This document shows positions 1-9,343 of a DNA stretch of 64,000 nt, one piece after another. A model generated the notes under the pieces. That model ran no database searches. It saw only the letters and a list, made by a program, of their open reading frames with translations, and had not been told where the DNA came from. The stretch is from NCBI RefSeq assembly GCF_004114935.1, contig NZ_CP022221.1, forward strand, positions 5,105,001 to 5,169,000. The letters are read 5' to 3'. Each line of letters opens with the position of its first letter. Position 1 is the first letter of the stretch. Source of the stretch: Bradyrhizobium zhanjiangense. GTDB taxonomy: Bacteria > Pseudomonadota > Alphaproteobacteria > Rhizobiales > Xanthobacteraceae. The position numbers and the translations under genes are program-made.

Positions 1-1281
1 CTTCAGCGCGGCGCGCAGCGTGGTGCGGTCGCGTCCCGAGCCGTCGGTGACCGGCAGGCGGTAGCTGCCGTCCATGATGTCGGGCGGGATCTGCGCGGCG
101 AAGGGTTTCAGCAGCACACGCTCGCGCGCATCCGCAGGGCGGCCGTAGGCTGATAGTTCCGAGCCGGCGAAATAGCCGGCGACGCGCGAATAGAGCCCGA
201 AGAAATAGTTGCGGTTGACCAGCTCGAAATCGAACAGCAGCGTCAGCGCCTTGCGCACACGGATGTCGGCGAAGACCGGACGGCGGGTGTTGAACACCAG
301 GAATTCCGAAGGCTGCGGTACCCCCGGCTTGATGGTGTCGCGGATCACTTCGCCGCTTCTGGCGGCCGGAAAATCATAGCCGTCGTGCCAGCGCAGGGGC
401 TCGTGTTCGACACGGAAATCATAGAGACCGCGCTTGAACGCCTCGAACTGGCCGTTGGCCTCGCGAAAATAGTCGAGCCTGATCTCGTCGAAATTGTAGA
501 GCCCGCGATTGATCGGCAAATCACGGCCCCAATAGTCGGGATTGCGGGTCAGCGTCACGCTGGCGCCGGGCTTCACCGCCGTGACGCGATAGGGGCCGGA
601 GCCGACCGGGCCCGTCAGCGTCGTCTCCTCGAAGCTGGCGACGTCGACTGCATGCTTCGGCAGGATCGGCATCAGGCCGAGGATCAGTGAGAGCTCGCGG
701 TCATTGGCATCGGTGAGGTCGAAGCGGACGGTGAGGGGATCGGGCGCCTCGGCCTTCGCGACCTTGGCGTAATACTGCCGGTGATTGGGACGGCCGTGGT
801 CGCGCAAGAGCTGCCAGGAGAACAGCACGTCTTCGGCGAGCACGGGTTTGCCGTCGGAGAAGCGGGCGCGCGGATCGAGGTGGAACGTGACAAAGGTCCG
901 GTCGTCGTTGGTTTCGACGGTCCTGGCGAGCAGACCATAAAGTGCGAACGGCTCGTCCTGGCCGCGCGCGAGCAGGCTCTCGACCACGTAGCTCCGCACC
1001 TGCTGCACGGCCAACCCTCTCACGATGAAGGGATTGAGGCTGTCGAAGGTGCCGAGAACGCCCCACGTCAAGCGTCCGCCTTTCGGGGCATCCGGATTGG
1101 CGTAGGGCACGTGGGTGAAATCGGCAGGCATCGCCGGCTTGCCGTGCATGGCGATGGCATGGGCTTCCTCGGCACGCGCGCCGCCTGCCGACAGCCCGAC
1201 GGAGAGGGCCAAAACGAGGGCCGGGGCGAGACGGCAAAGGCGGCGTCCGGGGCCCTCGAAGAGGCGCTGGAACATGAACAT
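1..1281 (-). CDS. ABC transporter substrate-binding protein, family 5 (partial, C-terminus outside window)
   Basis: Periplasmic solute-binding protein of the oligopeptide/YejA class (SBP_bac_5). The reading frame stays open to the first base of the window, so the C-terminal part is missing. Two in-frame ATGs lie at 1281 and 1275. The product starts with a basic stretch, a hydrophobic segment and an Ala-rich cleavage region ending near ARAEEA, so it is exported. The mature part has family hallmarks such as YANPDAPKGGRL, DSLNPF and GSGPYRV, and near the break IPPDIMDGSYRLP, typical of the YejA (microcin C/peptide) subgroup. Membrane and ATPase partners would lie beyond the left edge. The substrate is inferred to be a peptide; the sequence does not prove it. 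Confidence 0.85.
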   Translation of the reverse strand, partial: MFMFQRLFEGPGRRLCRLAPALVLALSVGLSAGGARAEEAHAIAMHGKPAMPADFTHVPYANPDAPKGGRLTWGVLGTFDSLNPFIVRGLAVQQVRSYVVESLLARGQDEPFALYGLLARTVETNDDRTFVTFHLDPRARFSDGKPVLAEDVLFSWQLLRDHGRPNHRQYYAKVAKAEAPDPLTVRFDLTDANDRELSLILGLMPILPKHAVDVASFEETTLTGPVGSGPYRVTAVKPGASVTLTRNPDYWGRDLPINRGLYNFDEIRLDYFREANGQFEAFKRGLYDFRVEHEPLRWHDGYDFPAARSGEVIRDTIKPGVPQPSEFLVFNTRRPVFADIRVRKALTLLFDFELVNRNYFFGLYSRVAGYFAGSELSAYGRPADARERVLLKPFAAQIPPDIMDGSYRLPVTDGSGRDRTTLRAALK

Positions 1282-1540
1282 CGGCACACGTTGATTCGAG
1301 GACCGGCGGGCATGAACCTATCACAGGGAATTTCACTGGGTGCAGCTGTGGATGTGGCCAAAGACGCTTGTCGGCATTGATCTTTTCGTCGGCCACGTTA
1401 AGAAGGCGGTCAATCGCGCAAGAGCGCCGAGCCCGTCACTTATCCGCCTCAATTGACGGGGAGAGAGCCGCGCCCAAGGCGGCCAGGTTCGGCGCTTCGG
1501 AGCGGTTCGGGCACTTCCCGTTCAGAAAGGGTTTTCCGCA

Positions 1541-2359
1541 ATGAATTTTCGTTACTTGGCCGCGTCCGTCCGGCCGCGCGGGCGACTTCTCGCCTTGTTG
1601 ACGGCGACGGCGCTGGCCGTTCCGTTTGCCGCCGAGGCCCAGACCCCGGCGCCGGCCCCAGGTGCCCCCAAGGCGGCTCCGGCCCCAAAAGCCGCTCCGA
1701 AGGCTGCCCCCAAGGCTCCGGCGCCCGCAGCGTCTCCGCAGGCCCAGCAGGCTCCCGCTCAGGGCGCGCCGGCGCAGCAGGGCGGAGCCCAGCCGGCTGA
1801 TCAGCAGATCCAGCTGATCTATGCCCCCTGGACCAAGTTCTGCCTGAAGGGCCAGGACGCCAATGCCAAGCAGGTCTGCTTCACCGGCAAGGATGGTCGC
1901 ATCGAGTCGGGCCAGCCGGTCATCGCCGCCGTGATCATCGAGCCGGAAGGCGAGCCCAAGAAGATCCTGCGCGTGACGCTGCCGCTCGGCATGCAGCTCG
2001 TGCACGGCACCCGCATCATCGTGGACAGCAACGCGCCGCTGCAGCAACCGTATGTGATCTGCTTCCAGAACGGCTGCATGTCGGACTACGAGGCCACGCC
2101 CGAGCTCATCAACAGCATGAAGAAGGGCCAGAATCTCGTTGTCCAGGCGATCAACGCCAACGGCGCGCCGCTGACGCTGCCGCTGCCGCTCGCCGGCGAA
2201 TTCCAGAAGGCCTATGACGGTCCGCCGACCGATCCGAAGGTGTTCGAGGAGACCCAGAAGAAGCTCCAGGAAGAGCTTCAGAAGAAGGCCGAGGAGCAGC
2301 GCAAGAAGCTCGAGCAGCAGGGCACGCCTCCCGGCACAGCTGCGGCTGGTCAGAAGTAA
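1541..2359 (+). CDS. Invasion-associated locus B (IalB) family protein
   Basis: Exported protein of 272 residues. Residues 1-35 form a signal peptide ending AEAQ. A low-complexity Pro/Ala/Lys/Gln linker follows (about 36-90), then a conserved IalB core (about 95-225) containing the paired Cys motifs WTKFCLKG, KQVCFTG and VICFQNGC. The C-terminus (about 235-260) is a charged, Lys/Glu/Gln-rich helix likely to form a coiled coil. IalB proteins are envelope proteins first described in Bartonella, and rhizobia carry many paralogues of unproven role. The gene stands alone and is followed at once by a strong terminator. The Pro/Ala linker is longer than I would expect for the family, probably a wall-spanning tether (inference). 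Confidence 0.85.
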   Translation: MNFRYLAASVRPRGRLLALLTATALAVPFAAEAQTPAPAPGAPKAAPAPKAAPKAAPKAPAPAASPQAQQAPAQGAPAQQGGAQPADQQIQLIYAPWTKFCLKGQDANAKQVCFTGKDGRIESGQPVIAAVIIEPEGEPKKILRVTLPLGMQLVHGTRIIVDSNAPLQQPYVICFQNGCMSDYEATPELINSMKKGQNLVVQAINANGAPLTLPLPLAGEFQKAYDGPPTDPKVFEETQKKLQEELQKKAEEQRKKLEQQGTPPGTAAAGQK

Positions 2360-2381
2360 TCGGGATCACATCCCGAACATG

Positions 2382-2412
2382 AAAAAGGCGCTCGTTTCGA
2401 GCGCCTTTTTTA
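2382..2412 (+). terminator. Rho-independent terminator after the ialB-family gene
   Basis: A perfect 8-bp stem (GGCGCTCG/CGAGCGCC) with a three-base loop is flanked by an A-run and followed by six Ts, about 25 bp after the stop codon. The A-run on the other side means it may also terminate the convergent hspQ gene. Confidence 0.9.
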
Positions 2413-2436
2413 CTGGCCGTTTGCTGGCGGCGAATT

Positions 2437-2769
2437 TCAGTTCAGCGACGGATTGCGCGGGCGATAGCCGCCGGCCTTGTCCTTGATGAAGATCTCGGCG
2501 ACCTGTGAATGCCGGACCGGCTCGCCGGAATCGTCGGGCAACAGATTCTGCTCCGAGACATAGGCTACGTATTCCGACTCCGCGTTCTCCGCGAGCAGGT
2601 GGTAGAACGGCTGGTCCTTGTGGGGCCGCGCCTCCTCGGGAATCGACAGCCACCACTCCTCGGTGTTGTTGAATTCCGGATCGATGTCGAAGATCACGCC
2701 CCGGAACGAGAAGATCCGGTGGCGCACGACCTGTCCGATCTGGAATTTGGCTGTCCGCGCTTTCATCAT
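2437..2769 (-). CDS. hspQ: Heat-shock protein HspQ (YccV-like, hemimethylated-DNA-binding domain)
   Basis: A 110-residue protein that matches the whole HspQ/YccV family: KFQIGQVVRHRIFSFRGV near the start, then DIDPEFNNTEEWW, the signature DQPFYHLL and YVSEQNLLPD. In enterobacteria HspQ binds hemimethylated oriC DNA and acts as a specificity factor for Lon protease; here the function is by family only. It is monocistronic, convergent with the ialB-family gene and divergent from the AEC transporter. The start at 2769 gives the expected family length; MK at residues 2-3 is an equivalent alternative. Confidence 0.9.
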   Translation of the reverse strand: MMKARTAKFQIGQVVRHRIFSFRGVIFDIDPEFNNTEEWWLSIPEEARPHKDQPFYHLLAENAESEYVAYVSEQNLLPDDSGEPVRHSQVAEIFIKDKAGGYRPRNPSLN

Positions 2770-2875
2770 CCCCCGTCGATAGACCAGGATTGTGGCCGAT
2801 GCTAGTGGCCTTATCGGGAATTAACCTTCGCGTCAGGGGCGCATAGCCCCCAAGTCTTCAGAAAACACTTCAATA

Positions 2876-3829
2876 ATGGTCGATATCCTCAATCTGGCTC
2901 TACCTTATTTCGGCTTGATCTTCGTCGGATTCGCCTGCGGAAAGACCAAATCCCTGCCGGAATCGGGCCTCGCCTGGATGAACTTCTTCCTGCTCTACGT
3001 CTCGCTCCCGGCGCTGTTGTTCGCGATCATGTCGAAGACGCCGTTTGCGGAATTGAACAATCCTCCGTTCCTAGTCGCGACCACGCTGTCGACGGTTGCG
3101 GCGTTCACGCTGGCGCTGGTGGTCGGCAAGATGCTCGGCCGGCTGTCGCTGCGCGAGGCGACGCTCGCGGGCCTCTCCGGTGGCTACGGCAATATCGGCT
3201 ATATGGGACCGGGCCTGGCGCTCGCGGTGCTCGGGCCGAAGGCGTCGGCGCCGACCGCGCTGATCTTCTGCTGCGACAGCATCTTCCTGTTCACGATCGT
3301 GCCGCTGTTGATCGAGCTGTCCGATCGCGACCATCCCTCGCTCGTGCACGCCTTCGGCGTGGTGCTGAAGCAGATCGTGCTCAACCCGCTGATTATGTCG
3401 GCCTGTTTTGGCGCGGCGGTGGCGGCGCTGCATATCGAGCTGCCGGTCGCGCTCGATCGCACCATCACGTTCCTCCAGAACGCTGCTGCGCCGACTGCGC
3501 TGTTCGTGCTCGGCGTGACCGTGGCGCTGCGTCCGTTCGACCGGGTGCCGTGGGAGGTGCCGGGCGTGATCGCGGTCAAGCTGCTGATCCATCCGCTCAC
3601 GGCGTTCGGCCTGATGCTGGCGTTCGGCCCGTTCGCGCAGCCTTGGGCCGCGACTGCGATGCTGATGGCCTCATTGCCGCCGGCGCTGAATGTGTTCGTG
3701 ATCGCCCGCCAGAACGATGCGTGGATCGAATCCGCATCCGTCGCGGTGCTGCTCGGCACCTTCGCATCCGTGGTCACGCTGACCAGCGTGATGTGGGCGA
3801 TCCAGAGCGGGCGGCTGATGTTTCCGTAA
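2876..3829 (+). CDS. AEC (auxin efflux carrier) family transporter
   Basis: Integral membrane protein of 317 residues with about ten hydrophobic helices split by a central loop, as in the AEC/malonate-permease family. The sequence YGNIGYMGPGLAL in the middle of the first half is the conserved AEC segment. Bacterial members move small carboxylates such as malonate; the plant name does not imply auxin transport. No linked metabolic gene reveals the substrate. The gene stands alone and is followed by a block of palindromic repeats instead of a clear terminator. Confidence 0.85.
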   Translation: MVDILNLALPYFGLIFVGFACGKTKSLPESGLAWMNFFLLYVSLPALLFAIMSKTPFAELNNPPFLVATTLSTVAAFTLALVVGKMLGRLSLREATLAGLSGGYGNIGYMGPGLALAVLGPKASAPTALIFCCDSIFLFTIVPLLIELSDRDHPSLVHAFGVVLKQIVLNPLIMSACFGAAVAALHIELPVALDRTITFLQNAAAPTALFVLGVTVALRPFDRVPWEVPGVIAVKLLIHPLTAFGLMLAFGPFAQPWAATAMLMASLPPALNVFVIARQNDAWIESASVAVLLGTFASVVTLTSVMWAIQSGRLMFP

Positions 3830-3858
3830 GCGGCGGAACTGCTGGCAACACGAATGGT

Positions 3859-4010
3859 GCGCTCCCTCTCCCGCTTGGGGGGGAGAGGGTTGGGGAGGGG
3901 GTGTCTCCGCGTTGGGATTGTCCGAAGAGGGCGGAGAAAATCCGACGCGGCGAAAACCCTCACCCGGTGCTACGCACCGACCTCTCCCGCAAGCGGGAGA
4001 GGTGCACCGA
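3859..4010. repeat. Dispersed palindromic repeats, CTCTCCCGC-type (two copies)
   Basis: Two inverted copies of a short palindrome. The first (about 3862-3902) contains CTCTCCCGCTTGGGGGGGAG. The second (about 3957-4008) contains the perfect inverted repeat CTCTCCCGCAAGCGGGAGAG next to the word CACCGAGCCCGC. Related copies occur near 10636-10680 and 26320-26350. They lie between genes and look like the REP-like elements frequent in bradyrhizobial chromosomes. No coding potential is evident in 3830-4056. Confidence 0.75.
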
Positions 4011-4056
4011 GCCCGCCGTGAATCCACCCTCACGCCATTCAGGCTTGGTAGACTCC

Positions 4057-5241
4057 CTATCGCCGCCACGTCGGCGTCAGGCCCTCGCGCATCGCAAAAC
4101 GCCGGAGCGGACCGATGGCGCCGAGCAGGTGCATGCCGACGGCGCGGACCGGCTGGAGCGGCAGGAAATCGTTGAGCAGGGAGCGATTGGCGATGTCGAT
4201 CGCAAAGGTGCGGCTCAAAATGTCCGGACGCCGCGCCCGGTCGTAGCGCTTGAGCACGTCGGACGCGCCGGGATCCTGGCCCGCTGCGACGGCTTCGCCC
4301 GCGAGCCGGGCGATGTCGGCGGCATCGCGCAGGCCGAGATTGAGGCCCTGGGCGCCGATCGGGGGAACCACATGGGCCGCTTCCCCGACGAGCGCGACAC
4401 GGTCACGGCCAAAGGATTTTGGACGTTCGATCGCCAGCGGGAACAGGTTGCGGCCGGGCTCGACCGTCATGCGTCCCAGAATCGAATGCGACTGCTTCTC
4501 GATCGCGGCGGATAGCTCCTCGTCGCTCAGGCCGCGCAGCCGTTCGGCCTCCGCGGGCGCTGCGACCCAGACGATGCTGGAGCGGTCCCCGGGCAGGGGG
4601 ACGAACACGCAGGGACCATGCGGCGTGTGGAACTCGGTCGAGACATTGCGATGCGGCCGCGCATGACCGACGTTGAAGGTCAGCGCGGTCTGCGTCAGCT
4701 CGCGCCGCGTCACGGCGATGCCGGCCGCCTCGCGGCACAGCGAGTGCCGACCGTCGGCGCCGACCACGAGCCGGGCCGAGAGGAATTGTGCCGAGGCCGT
4801 GCGGATGGCGACGTCGCCGGCCTCGATCAAGATGCTTTCCGCCTCGTCGTCGAAACGGACGAGCTGGGGGAATTCGGCCGCGCGTTCTTCGAGTGCCAGC
4901 ATCAGCGAACGGTTGTCGATGTTGTAGCCGAACGTGTCGAGACCGATTTCGTGACAGGAGAACCGGACCTCCGGGGCACGGAACAGCCGGCCGGTATCGT
5001 CGACGAGCCGCATGACCTCGAGCGCGGCCGCCTTGTCCTTGCAGCGCGACCAGACGTCGAGGCGCTCCAGGAGATCGACGGAGGCACCGAGCAGCGCGGT
5101 GGTGCGGTTGTCGGCATAGGGCACGCGCCGCGCCACCAGCGCGGTCCGCGCACCCGCCTGCGCCAATGCGATCGCTGCTGCAAGTCCCGCCGGACCGCCG
5201 CCGACCACGGCGGTGTCATGGAGTGTCGATGCGTCTGTCAT
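4057..5241 (-). CDS. FAD-dependent UbiH/UbiF/COQ6-family monooxygenase
   Basis: A 394-residue flavoprotein hydroxylase, probably acting on the ubiquinone ring. It has an N-terminal Rossmann motif VVGGGPAGLAAAIALAQAG, the mid-protein DG motif VVGADGRHS and the C-terminal FAD-ribityl motif VALVGEAAHVVPPIGAQG. In that last motif the usual GDAAH is GEAAH, a conservative Asp-to-Glu change. The start MTDAST at 5241 puts the FAD motif at the expected distance; an upstream ATG would add 29 residues unlike the family. It is divergent from pcs with about 130 bp between starts. Which ubiquinone position it hydroxylates cannot be read from sequence. Confidence 0.85.
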   Translation of the reverse strand: MTDASTLHDTAVVGGGPAGLAAAIALAQAGARTALVARRVPYADNRTTALLGASVDLLERLDVWSRCKDKAAALEVMRLVDDTGRLFRAPEVRFSCHEIGLDTFGYNIDNRSLMLALEERAAEFPQLVRFDDEAESILIEAGDVAIRTASAQFLSARLVVGADGRHSLCREAAGIAVTRRELTQTALTFNVGHARPHRNVSTEFHTPHGPCVFVPLPGDRSSIVWVAAPAEAERLRGLSDEELSAAIEKQSHSILGRMTVEPGRNLFPLAIERPKSFGRDRVALVGEAAHVVPPIGAQGLNLGLRDAADIARLAGEAVAAGQDPGASDVLKRYDRARRPDILSRTFAIDIANRSLLNDFLPLQPVRAVGMHLLGAIGPLRRFAMREGLTPTWRR

Positions 5242-5369
5242 GGAACGACATTTGACATGGCCCGCGGCAAATTCAAGCCCACTGATTTTGCTTGATTTTA
5301 TGACGAATTGCGCGGCCGCGCGTCGCAATGGCGGATGTGCAAATCGGTGTCATTCTGGTAGCAGAAGCC

Positions 5370-6095
5370 ATGGACAGCCAAGAGGATTCCCTGAAGCCCA
5401 CCCCCGCGATCCGCGCTGCGGCGTTCTCGGTGCACATCTTCACCGCGTTCGGTGCGGCGGTCGCGTTGCTGGCGATGCTGGAGGCCGTGCGCGAGCACTG
5501 GGCGGCGATGTTTCAGTGGCTGGGCGTCGCTCTGATCATCGATGCGATCGATGGTCCGATCGCGCGCCGGCTCGACGTCAAGAACGTGCAGCCGAACTGG
5601 TCGGGCGACGTGCTCGATCTCGTGGTCGACTTCGTCACCTATGTCTTCGTGCCGGCTTACGCGATCGTGGCCAGCGGGCTGTTGCTGCCGGTCGCAGCTC
5701 CCTTGCTCGGCGTCGCCATCATCGTCACCAGCGCATTATATTTCGCCGATCTGCGCATGAAGGCGGACGACAATCATTTCCGCGGCTTCCCGGCGCTGTG
5801 GAATGCGGCAGCGTTCTATTTGTTCCTGCTGCACTGGCCGCCGCTCTGGTCGACGCTGCTGGTCGCCGCGCTCGTCGTGCTGACCTTCGTGCCGTTCCAC
5901 GTGCTGCATCCAGTCCGCGTCGTGCGGCTGCGCTGGCTGACGATGTCGCTGATCGCGATCTGGGCGCTGCTCGGCCTCTACGTGCTGCAGATGGATTTCC
6001 GCGTCGGCACCGGCGTGACCGTGGTGCTCTGCGCCATCGCGCTCTGGATCAGCTTCAGCGATGCTCTGATACGATTGGTAAAATCCTTCGCATGA
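5370..6095 (+). CDS. pcs: Phosphatidylcholine synthase
   Basis: Membrane enzyme of 241 residues that condenses CDP-diacylglycerol with free choline to form phosphatidylcholine and CMP, the one-step bacterial route characterised in rhizobia. The CDP-alcohol phosphotransferase motif is complete: DGPIAR, then a spaced GDVLDLVVD with the catalytic aspartates. Seven or eight hydrophobic helices cover the chain. The start MDSQED at 5370 is chosen; an in-frame ATG at 5328 would add 14 residues. The stop overlaps the next start (ATGA), so it is translationally coupled to the TerC gene. Phosphatidylcholine is important for plant-associated rhizobia. Confidence 0.92.
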   Translation: MDSQEDSLKPTPAIRAAAFSVHIFTAFGAAVALLAMLEAVREHWAAMFQWLGVALIIDAIDGPIARRLDVKNVQPNWSGDVLDLVVDFVTYVFVPAYAIVASGLLLPVAAPLLGVAIIVTSALYFADLRMKADDNHFRGFPALWNAAAFYLFLLHWPPLWSTLLVAALVVLTFVPFHVLHPVRVVRLRWLTMSLIAIWALLGLYVLQMDFRVGTGVTVVLCAIALWISFSDALIRLVKSFA

Positions 6096-6826
6096 TGCAT
6101 CTCCTCACCAGCCCCGAAGCCTGGGCCGCGCTGCTGACGTTGACGTCGCTCGAGATCGTGCTCGGCATCGACAACGTCATCTTCCTGTCGGTGATCGTCT
6201 CGCGCATTCCGGAGAAGCAGGCGCACCGCGCCCGCCAGATCGGGCTCGCGCTGGCGCTGGTGTTCCGCATCATCCTGCTCAGCCTCCTGGTCTGGCTGAT
6301 CGGGCTGACCGCGCCGGTGTTCTCGTTCGCCGGCTACGGCTTCTCCTGGCGCGACCTCATCCTGATCGGCGGTGGCCTGTTCCTGATCGCCAAGGCGACG
6401 CACGAGATCCACGGCGAGGTCGAAGCCGACGACGGCGAGGGCGACGAGAAGTCCGCCGGCAACGCCTTTTTCTGGGTGATCGTCCAGATCGTGATCATCG
6501 ACATCGTGTTTTCGCTGGATTCGATCATCACCGCGATCGGCATGGCGCAGGACATCGAGATCATGATCGCGGCCGTCGTGATCGCCTGCCTGATCATGTA
6601 CATTTCGTCGGGCCCGGTCTCGCGATTCGTCGCGGAGCATCCGACCACCAAGATGCTGGCGCTGGCGTTCCTGGTGCTGATCGGCGTCGCGCTGGTCGCG
6701 GACGGATTCCAATTCCACATTCCGCGCGGCTATATCTATTTCGCGATTGCGTTCTCGGCGGCGGTCGAATTCTTCAACGTGCTGGCCAAGCGCAACCGCA
6801 GGAAAGCCCGCGCGCCGTCGGTCTAG
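6092..6826 (+). CDS. TerC family integral membrane protein
   Basis: A 244-residue membrane protein of the TerC family, YgdQ-like subgroup. It has the opening SLEIVLGIDNVIFLS and the internal repeat FSLDSIITAIGM; both carry the conserved acidic residues thought to coordinate metal. A charged loop (EVEADDGEGDEK) separates the two halves. Family members are linked to Mn2+ export and tellurite resistance. The start overlaps the pcs stop by ATGA. Coupling of a lipid synthase to a putative metal exporter is conspicuous, but the functional link is unknown. Confidence 0.88.
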   Translation: MMHLLTSPEAWAALLTLTSLEIVLGIDNVIFLSVIVSRIPEKQAHRARQIGLALALVFRIILLSLLVWLIGLTAPVFSFAGYGFSWRDLILIGGGLFLIAKATHEIHGEVEADDGEGDEKSAGNAFFWVIVQIVIIDIVFSLDSIITAIGMAQDIEIMIAAVVIACLIMYISSGPVSRFVAEHPTTKMLALAFLVLIGVALVADGFQFHIPRGYIYFAIAFSAAVEFFNVLAKRNRRKARAPSV

Positions 6827-6918
6827 CCGTTCCAATTGCGTCGAGTTGACAAGGCGGGCGCGATGTCTTTCGCTTGTTCGCGAGTAGGCCGAGAGCAAGA
6901 CAACGAGGAGGTCAGGTG

Positions 6919-7893
6919 ATGACCAAAGCCGTCCGTGTGCACCAGGTCGGAGGCCCTGAAGCCCTGGTCTATGAGAGCGTCGACGTGCCGGCGCCGGGCC
7001 CGGGCGAAGTGCGCATCCGCCAGCACGCGGTTGGTCTGAACTTCATCGACGTCTATTACCGCACCGGCCTCTACAAGGCGCCGGGACTGCCCTTCATCGC
7101 CGGCAACGAGGCCTCGGGCGAGGTCATGGCGGTCGGGCCCGGCGTGACCCATTTCCATCCCGGCGACCGCGTCGCCTACTACCACAATCTCGGTGCCTAT
7201 ACCGGCGAGCGCAACATCCCCTGGGAGAAGCTGGTCAAGCTGCCCGACCACATCACCCACGAGCAGGGCGCCGTGCTGATGCTGAAGGGGCTCACGGTGT
7301 GGTATCTCCTGCACAAGACCTTCAAGGTCGAGCCGCATCATCGCGTGCTGATCCACGCCGCCGCCGGCGGCATCGGCCTCTTGGCCTGCCAATGGGCGAG
7401 CGCGCTCGGGGCTCACGTCATCGGCACGGTCGGCTCGCGCGAGAAGGCCGAGCTGGCGGAGGCCAATGGCTGCGACCACGTCATCCTCTACAACGAGGAA
7501 GACTTCGTCGCGCGCGTCAAGCAGATCAGCCGCAACGAGGGTTGCGACGTCGTCTATGACGGCGTCGGCAAGGCCACCTTCCCGGGCTCGCTGTCCTGCC
7601 TGAAGCCGCGCGGCATGTTTGTTTCTTTTGGCAATGCCTCCGGTCCCGTGCCGCCGTTCTCGATCGCCGAGCTCAACAATCACGGCTCGCTGTTTGCGAC
7701 GCGGCCGAAGCTCAACGACTATGTCGGCAAGCGCTCGGAATTGCTGGAAGGCGCCGACACGCTGTTCGCCGCCGTCATCAACGGCAAGCTGCATGTGCCG
7801 ATCAACCACGCCTACGCGCTGAAGGACGCCGCGAAGGCGCATATCGATCTGGAAAGCCGCAAGACGACGGGCGCGTCGATCTTGAAGCCGTAG
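6919..7893 (+). CDS. NADPH:quinone oxidoreductase (zinc-independent MDR family)
   Basis: Cytosolic 324-residue medium-chain reductase of the QOR type, reducing quinones or enones with NADPH. Residues about 1-125 form the GroES-like domain (HQVGGPEALVYE, GLNFIDVYYRTGLYK, FIAGNEASGEV). The Rossmann fold follows with AAAGGIGLLACQWASALGA. The zinc-binding cysteines of alcohol dehydrogenases are absent, as expected for QOR. The start at 6919 is set by the purine-rich GAGGAG about ten bases upstream; in-frame codons before it do not resemble the family. It is monocistronic, between terC and a short repeat-bearing spacer that separates it from the convergent argD. Confidence 0.9.
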   Translation: MTKAVRVHQVGGPEALVYESVDVPAPGPGEVRIRQHAVGLNFIDVYYRTGLYKAPGLPFIAGNEASGEVMAVGPGVTHFHPGDRVAYYHNLGAYTGERNIPWEKLVKLPDHITHEQGAVLMLKGLTVWYLLHKTFKVEPHHRVLIHAAAGGIGLLACQWASALGAHVIGTVGSREKAELAEANGCDHVILYNEEDFVARVKQISRNEGCDVVYDGVGKATFPGSLSCLKPRGMFVSFGNASGPVPPFSIAELNNHGSLFATRPKLNDYVGKRSELLEGADTLFAAVINGKLHVPINHAYALKDAAKAHIDLESRKTTGASILKP

Positions 7894-7955
7894 TTCTTCC
7901 GTCATCAGACGCGCTGCAGCGTTCTTACGCCGCTGTGCAGAGCCAGGACCGAGAA

Positions 7956-8040
7956 GGCGGCGCGGGACGCTGCGGAGAGATGGGCCCCGGCTCTGCAGCG
8001 CACCGCCGAAGGGGCGCTGCGCTGCGTCCGGGGCACGAGA
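7956..8040. repeat. Degenerate GC-rich palindromic repeat
   Basis: The spacer between two convergent genes holds an imperfect palindrome in which CCCCGG and CCGGGG flank an inner GCGCTGCGCTGCG segment. It resembles the GTCCGGG-type elements near 23216-23345 and 47578-47745. It may serve as a bidirectional transcription barrier. Confidence 0.45.
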
Positions 8041-8046
8041 CAGATC

Positions 8047-9243
8047 CTAGGCCACCCGTCTTGCCGCGCCGGCCTTGGTCAAAATCCCGTCGAGACAATC
8101 GATCATCTCGGCGATCTCTCCCTTCGTGACGTTCAGCGCCGGCATGAACCGCAGCGTGTCGACCTGTGGCGCGTTGAGGAGCACGCCGGCTTCGAACGCC
8201 TGTGCGACGATGCCGGGCGCAATCGGCAGCTTGAGGTCGAGCGCGAGCAGGAGCCCGCGTCCCCGCACGCCGCCGAGACCGTGCCGTGCCGAGACCTTTT
8301 GCAGCTCGCTTTCGAGCAGGAGGCCGGTCTCGGTCACCGCCTTCAGGAAGGCGGGCTTGCTGACCTCCTGAAGCACCGCAAGCCCTGCCGCGCACATGAT
8401 CGGGTTGCCGTTGAACGTGCCGCCCTGATCGCCGTGCGCGAAGCAGGAGGCGCGTTCGGTCGCAAGCAGAGCGGCGAGCGGCACGCCGCCGCCGATGCCC
8501 TTGCCGAGCGTCATGATATCAGGCGAAATCCCCGTGTGCTCGTAGTGAAAGAGCTTTCCGGTCCGGCCCATGCCGGTCTGGATCTCGTCGAAGATCAGTA
8601 ACAGGCCGTGCGCCTCGGTGAGCGCGCGCAGCTCTTGCAGGAACTGATCGCTCGCCGGCCACACGCCGGACTCGCCCTGGATCGGCTCGAGCATCACGGC
8701 GACGGTGTTGTCGTTGATCAGCTTCTCCACCGAGGCGATGTCGTTGAGTTTGGCCTTCTTGAAGCCGGCGACCTTGGGCTCGAACAGCGGCTCGAACGCC
8801 TTCTTGCCAGAGGCCGACATCGTCGCAAGCGTCCTTCCGTGGAAGCCGCCTTCGAAGCTGATGATCTCGAACGCGCCGTTCCTGTGCAGGCTGCCGTATT
8901 TGCGCGCCAGCTTGATCGCGCCCTCATTGGCTTCCGCGCCTGAGTTGGCAAAGAACACCTGATCGAACGCGCTGCCATCGACCAGCGCCTCGGCAAGCTT
9001 CAGGCTCGGCTCGTTGTAGAAGGCCGGGCTCGGCGTCAGCAGCCGCTTGGCCTGCGCGGCCAGCGCATCGGCGATCGCGGGCGGCGAGTGGCCGAGGCAG
9101 TTGACGGCCCAGCCCTGCACGAAATCGAGATAGCGCTTGCGGCTGTCGTCCCAGAGGTAGGAGCCGGCGCCGCGGACGAACACGGCCTTGGGCCGTGCAG
9201 TGATGTCCATCAGCGCATCATACGGATGGGTGGCGGTGGTCAT
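8047..9243 (-). CDS. argD: Acetylornithine aminotransferase
   Basis: Cytosolic class-III PLP aminotransferase of 398 residues, converting N-acetylglutamate semialdehyde to N-acetylornithine in arginine synthesis. Visible features are [18 protein letters not shown] (PLP phosphate site), [12 protein letters not shown] with the cofactor-binding Asp, and TLGKGIGGG with the Schiff-base Lys at about residue 248. The start [10 protein letters not shown] at 9243 follows a good AGGAG seven bases upstream. A longer in-frame extension to 9378 runs through the attenuator hairpin and is not credible. Other class-III enzymes such as succinylornithine transaminase are hard to exclude, but the arginine-rich leader favours argD. 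No argF lies downstream; the gene is followed by the convergent QOR spacer. Confidence 0.87.
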   Translation of the reverse strand: MTTATHPYDALMDITARPKAVFVRGAGSYLWDDSRKRYLDFVQGWAVNCLGHSPPAIADALAAQAKRLLTPSPAFYNEPSLKLAEALVDGSAFDQVFFANSGAEANEGAIKLARKYGSLHRNGAFEIISFEGGFHGRTLATMSASGKKAFEPLFEPKVAGFKKAKLNDIASVEKLINDNTVAVMLEPIQGESGVWPASDQFLQELRALTEAHGLLLIFDEIQTGMGRTGKLFHYEHTGISPDIMTLGKGIGGGVPLAALLATERASCFAHGDQGGTFNGNPIMCAAGLAVLQEVSKPAFLKAVTETGLLLESELQKVSARHGLGGVRGRGLLLALDLKLPIAPGIVAQAFEAGVLLNAPQVDTLRFMPALNVTKGEIAEMIDCLDGILTKAGAARRVA

Positions 9244-9287
9244 GTCGAACTCCTCTGGAGGCGGGTGGAAAAGACGCGCGAAAAGCA

Positions 9288-9318
9288 AGAAGGCCGCACT
9301 TTGCGGGTGCGGCCTTCT
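9288..9318 (-). terminator. Attenuator-like intrinsic terminator upstream of argD
   Basis: Read on the minus strand, a perfect 12-bp stem AGAAGGCCGCAC/GTGCGGCCTTCT with a 7-base loop is followed by TGCTTTT. It lies between the leader ORF stop (9344) and the argD start (9243), with no gene upstream that needs terminating. Its position inside the presumed argD mRNA points to attenuation instead of simple termination. Confidence 0.75.
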
Positions 9319-9343
9319 CGAAAACTCTGCTGAATTCAGGCGA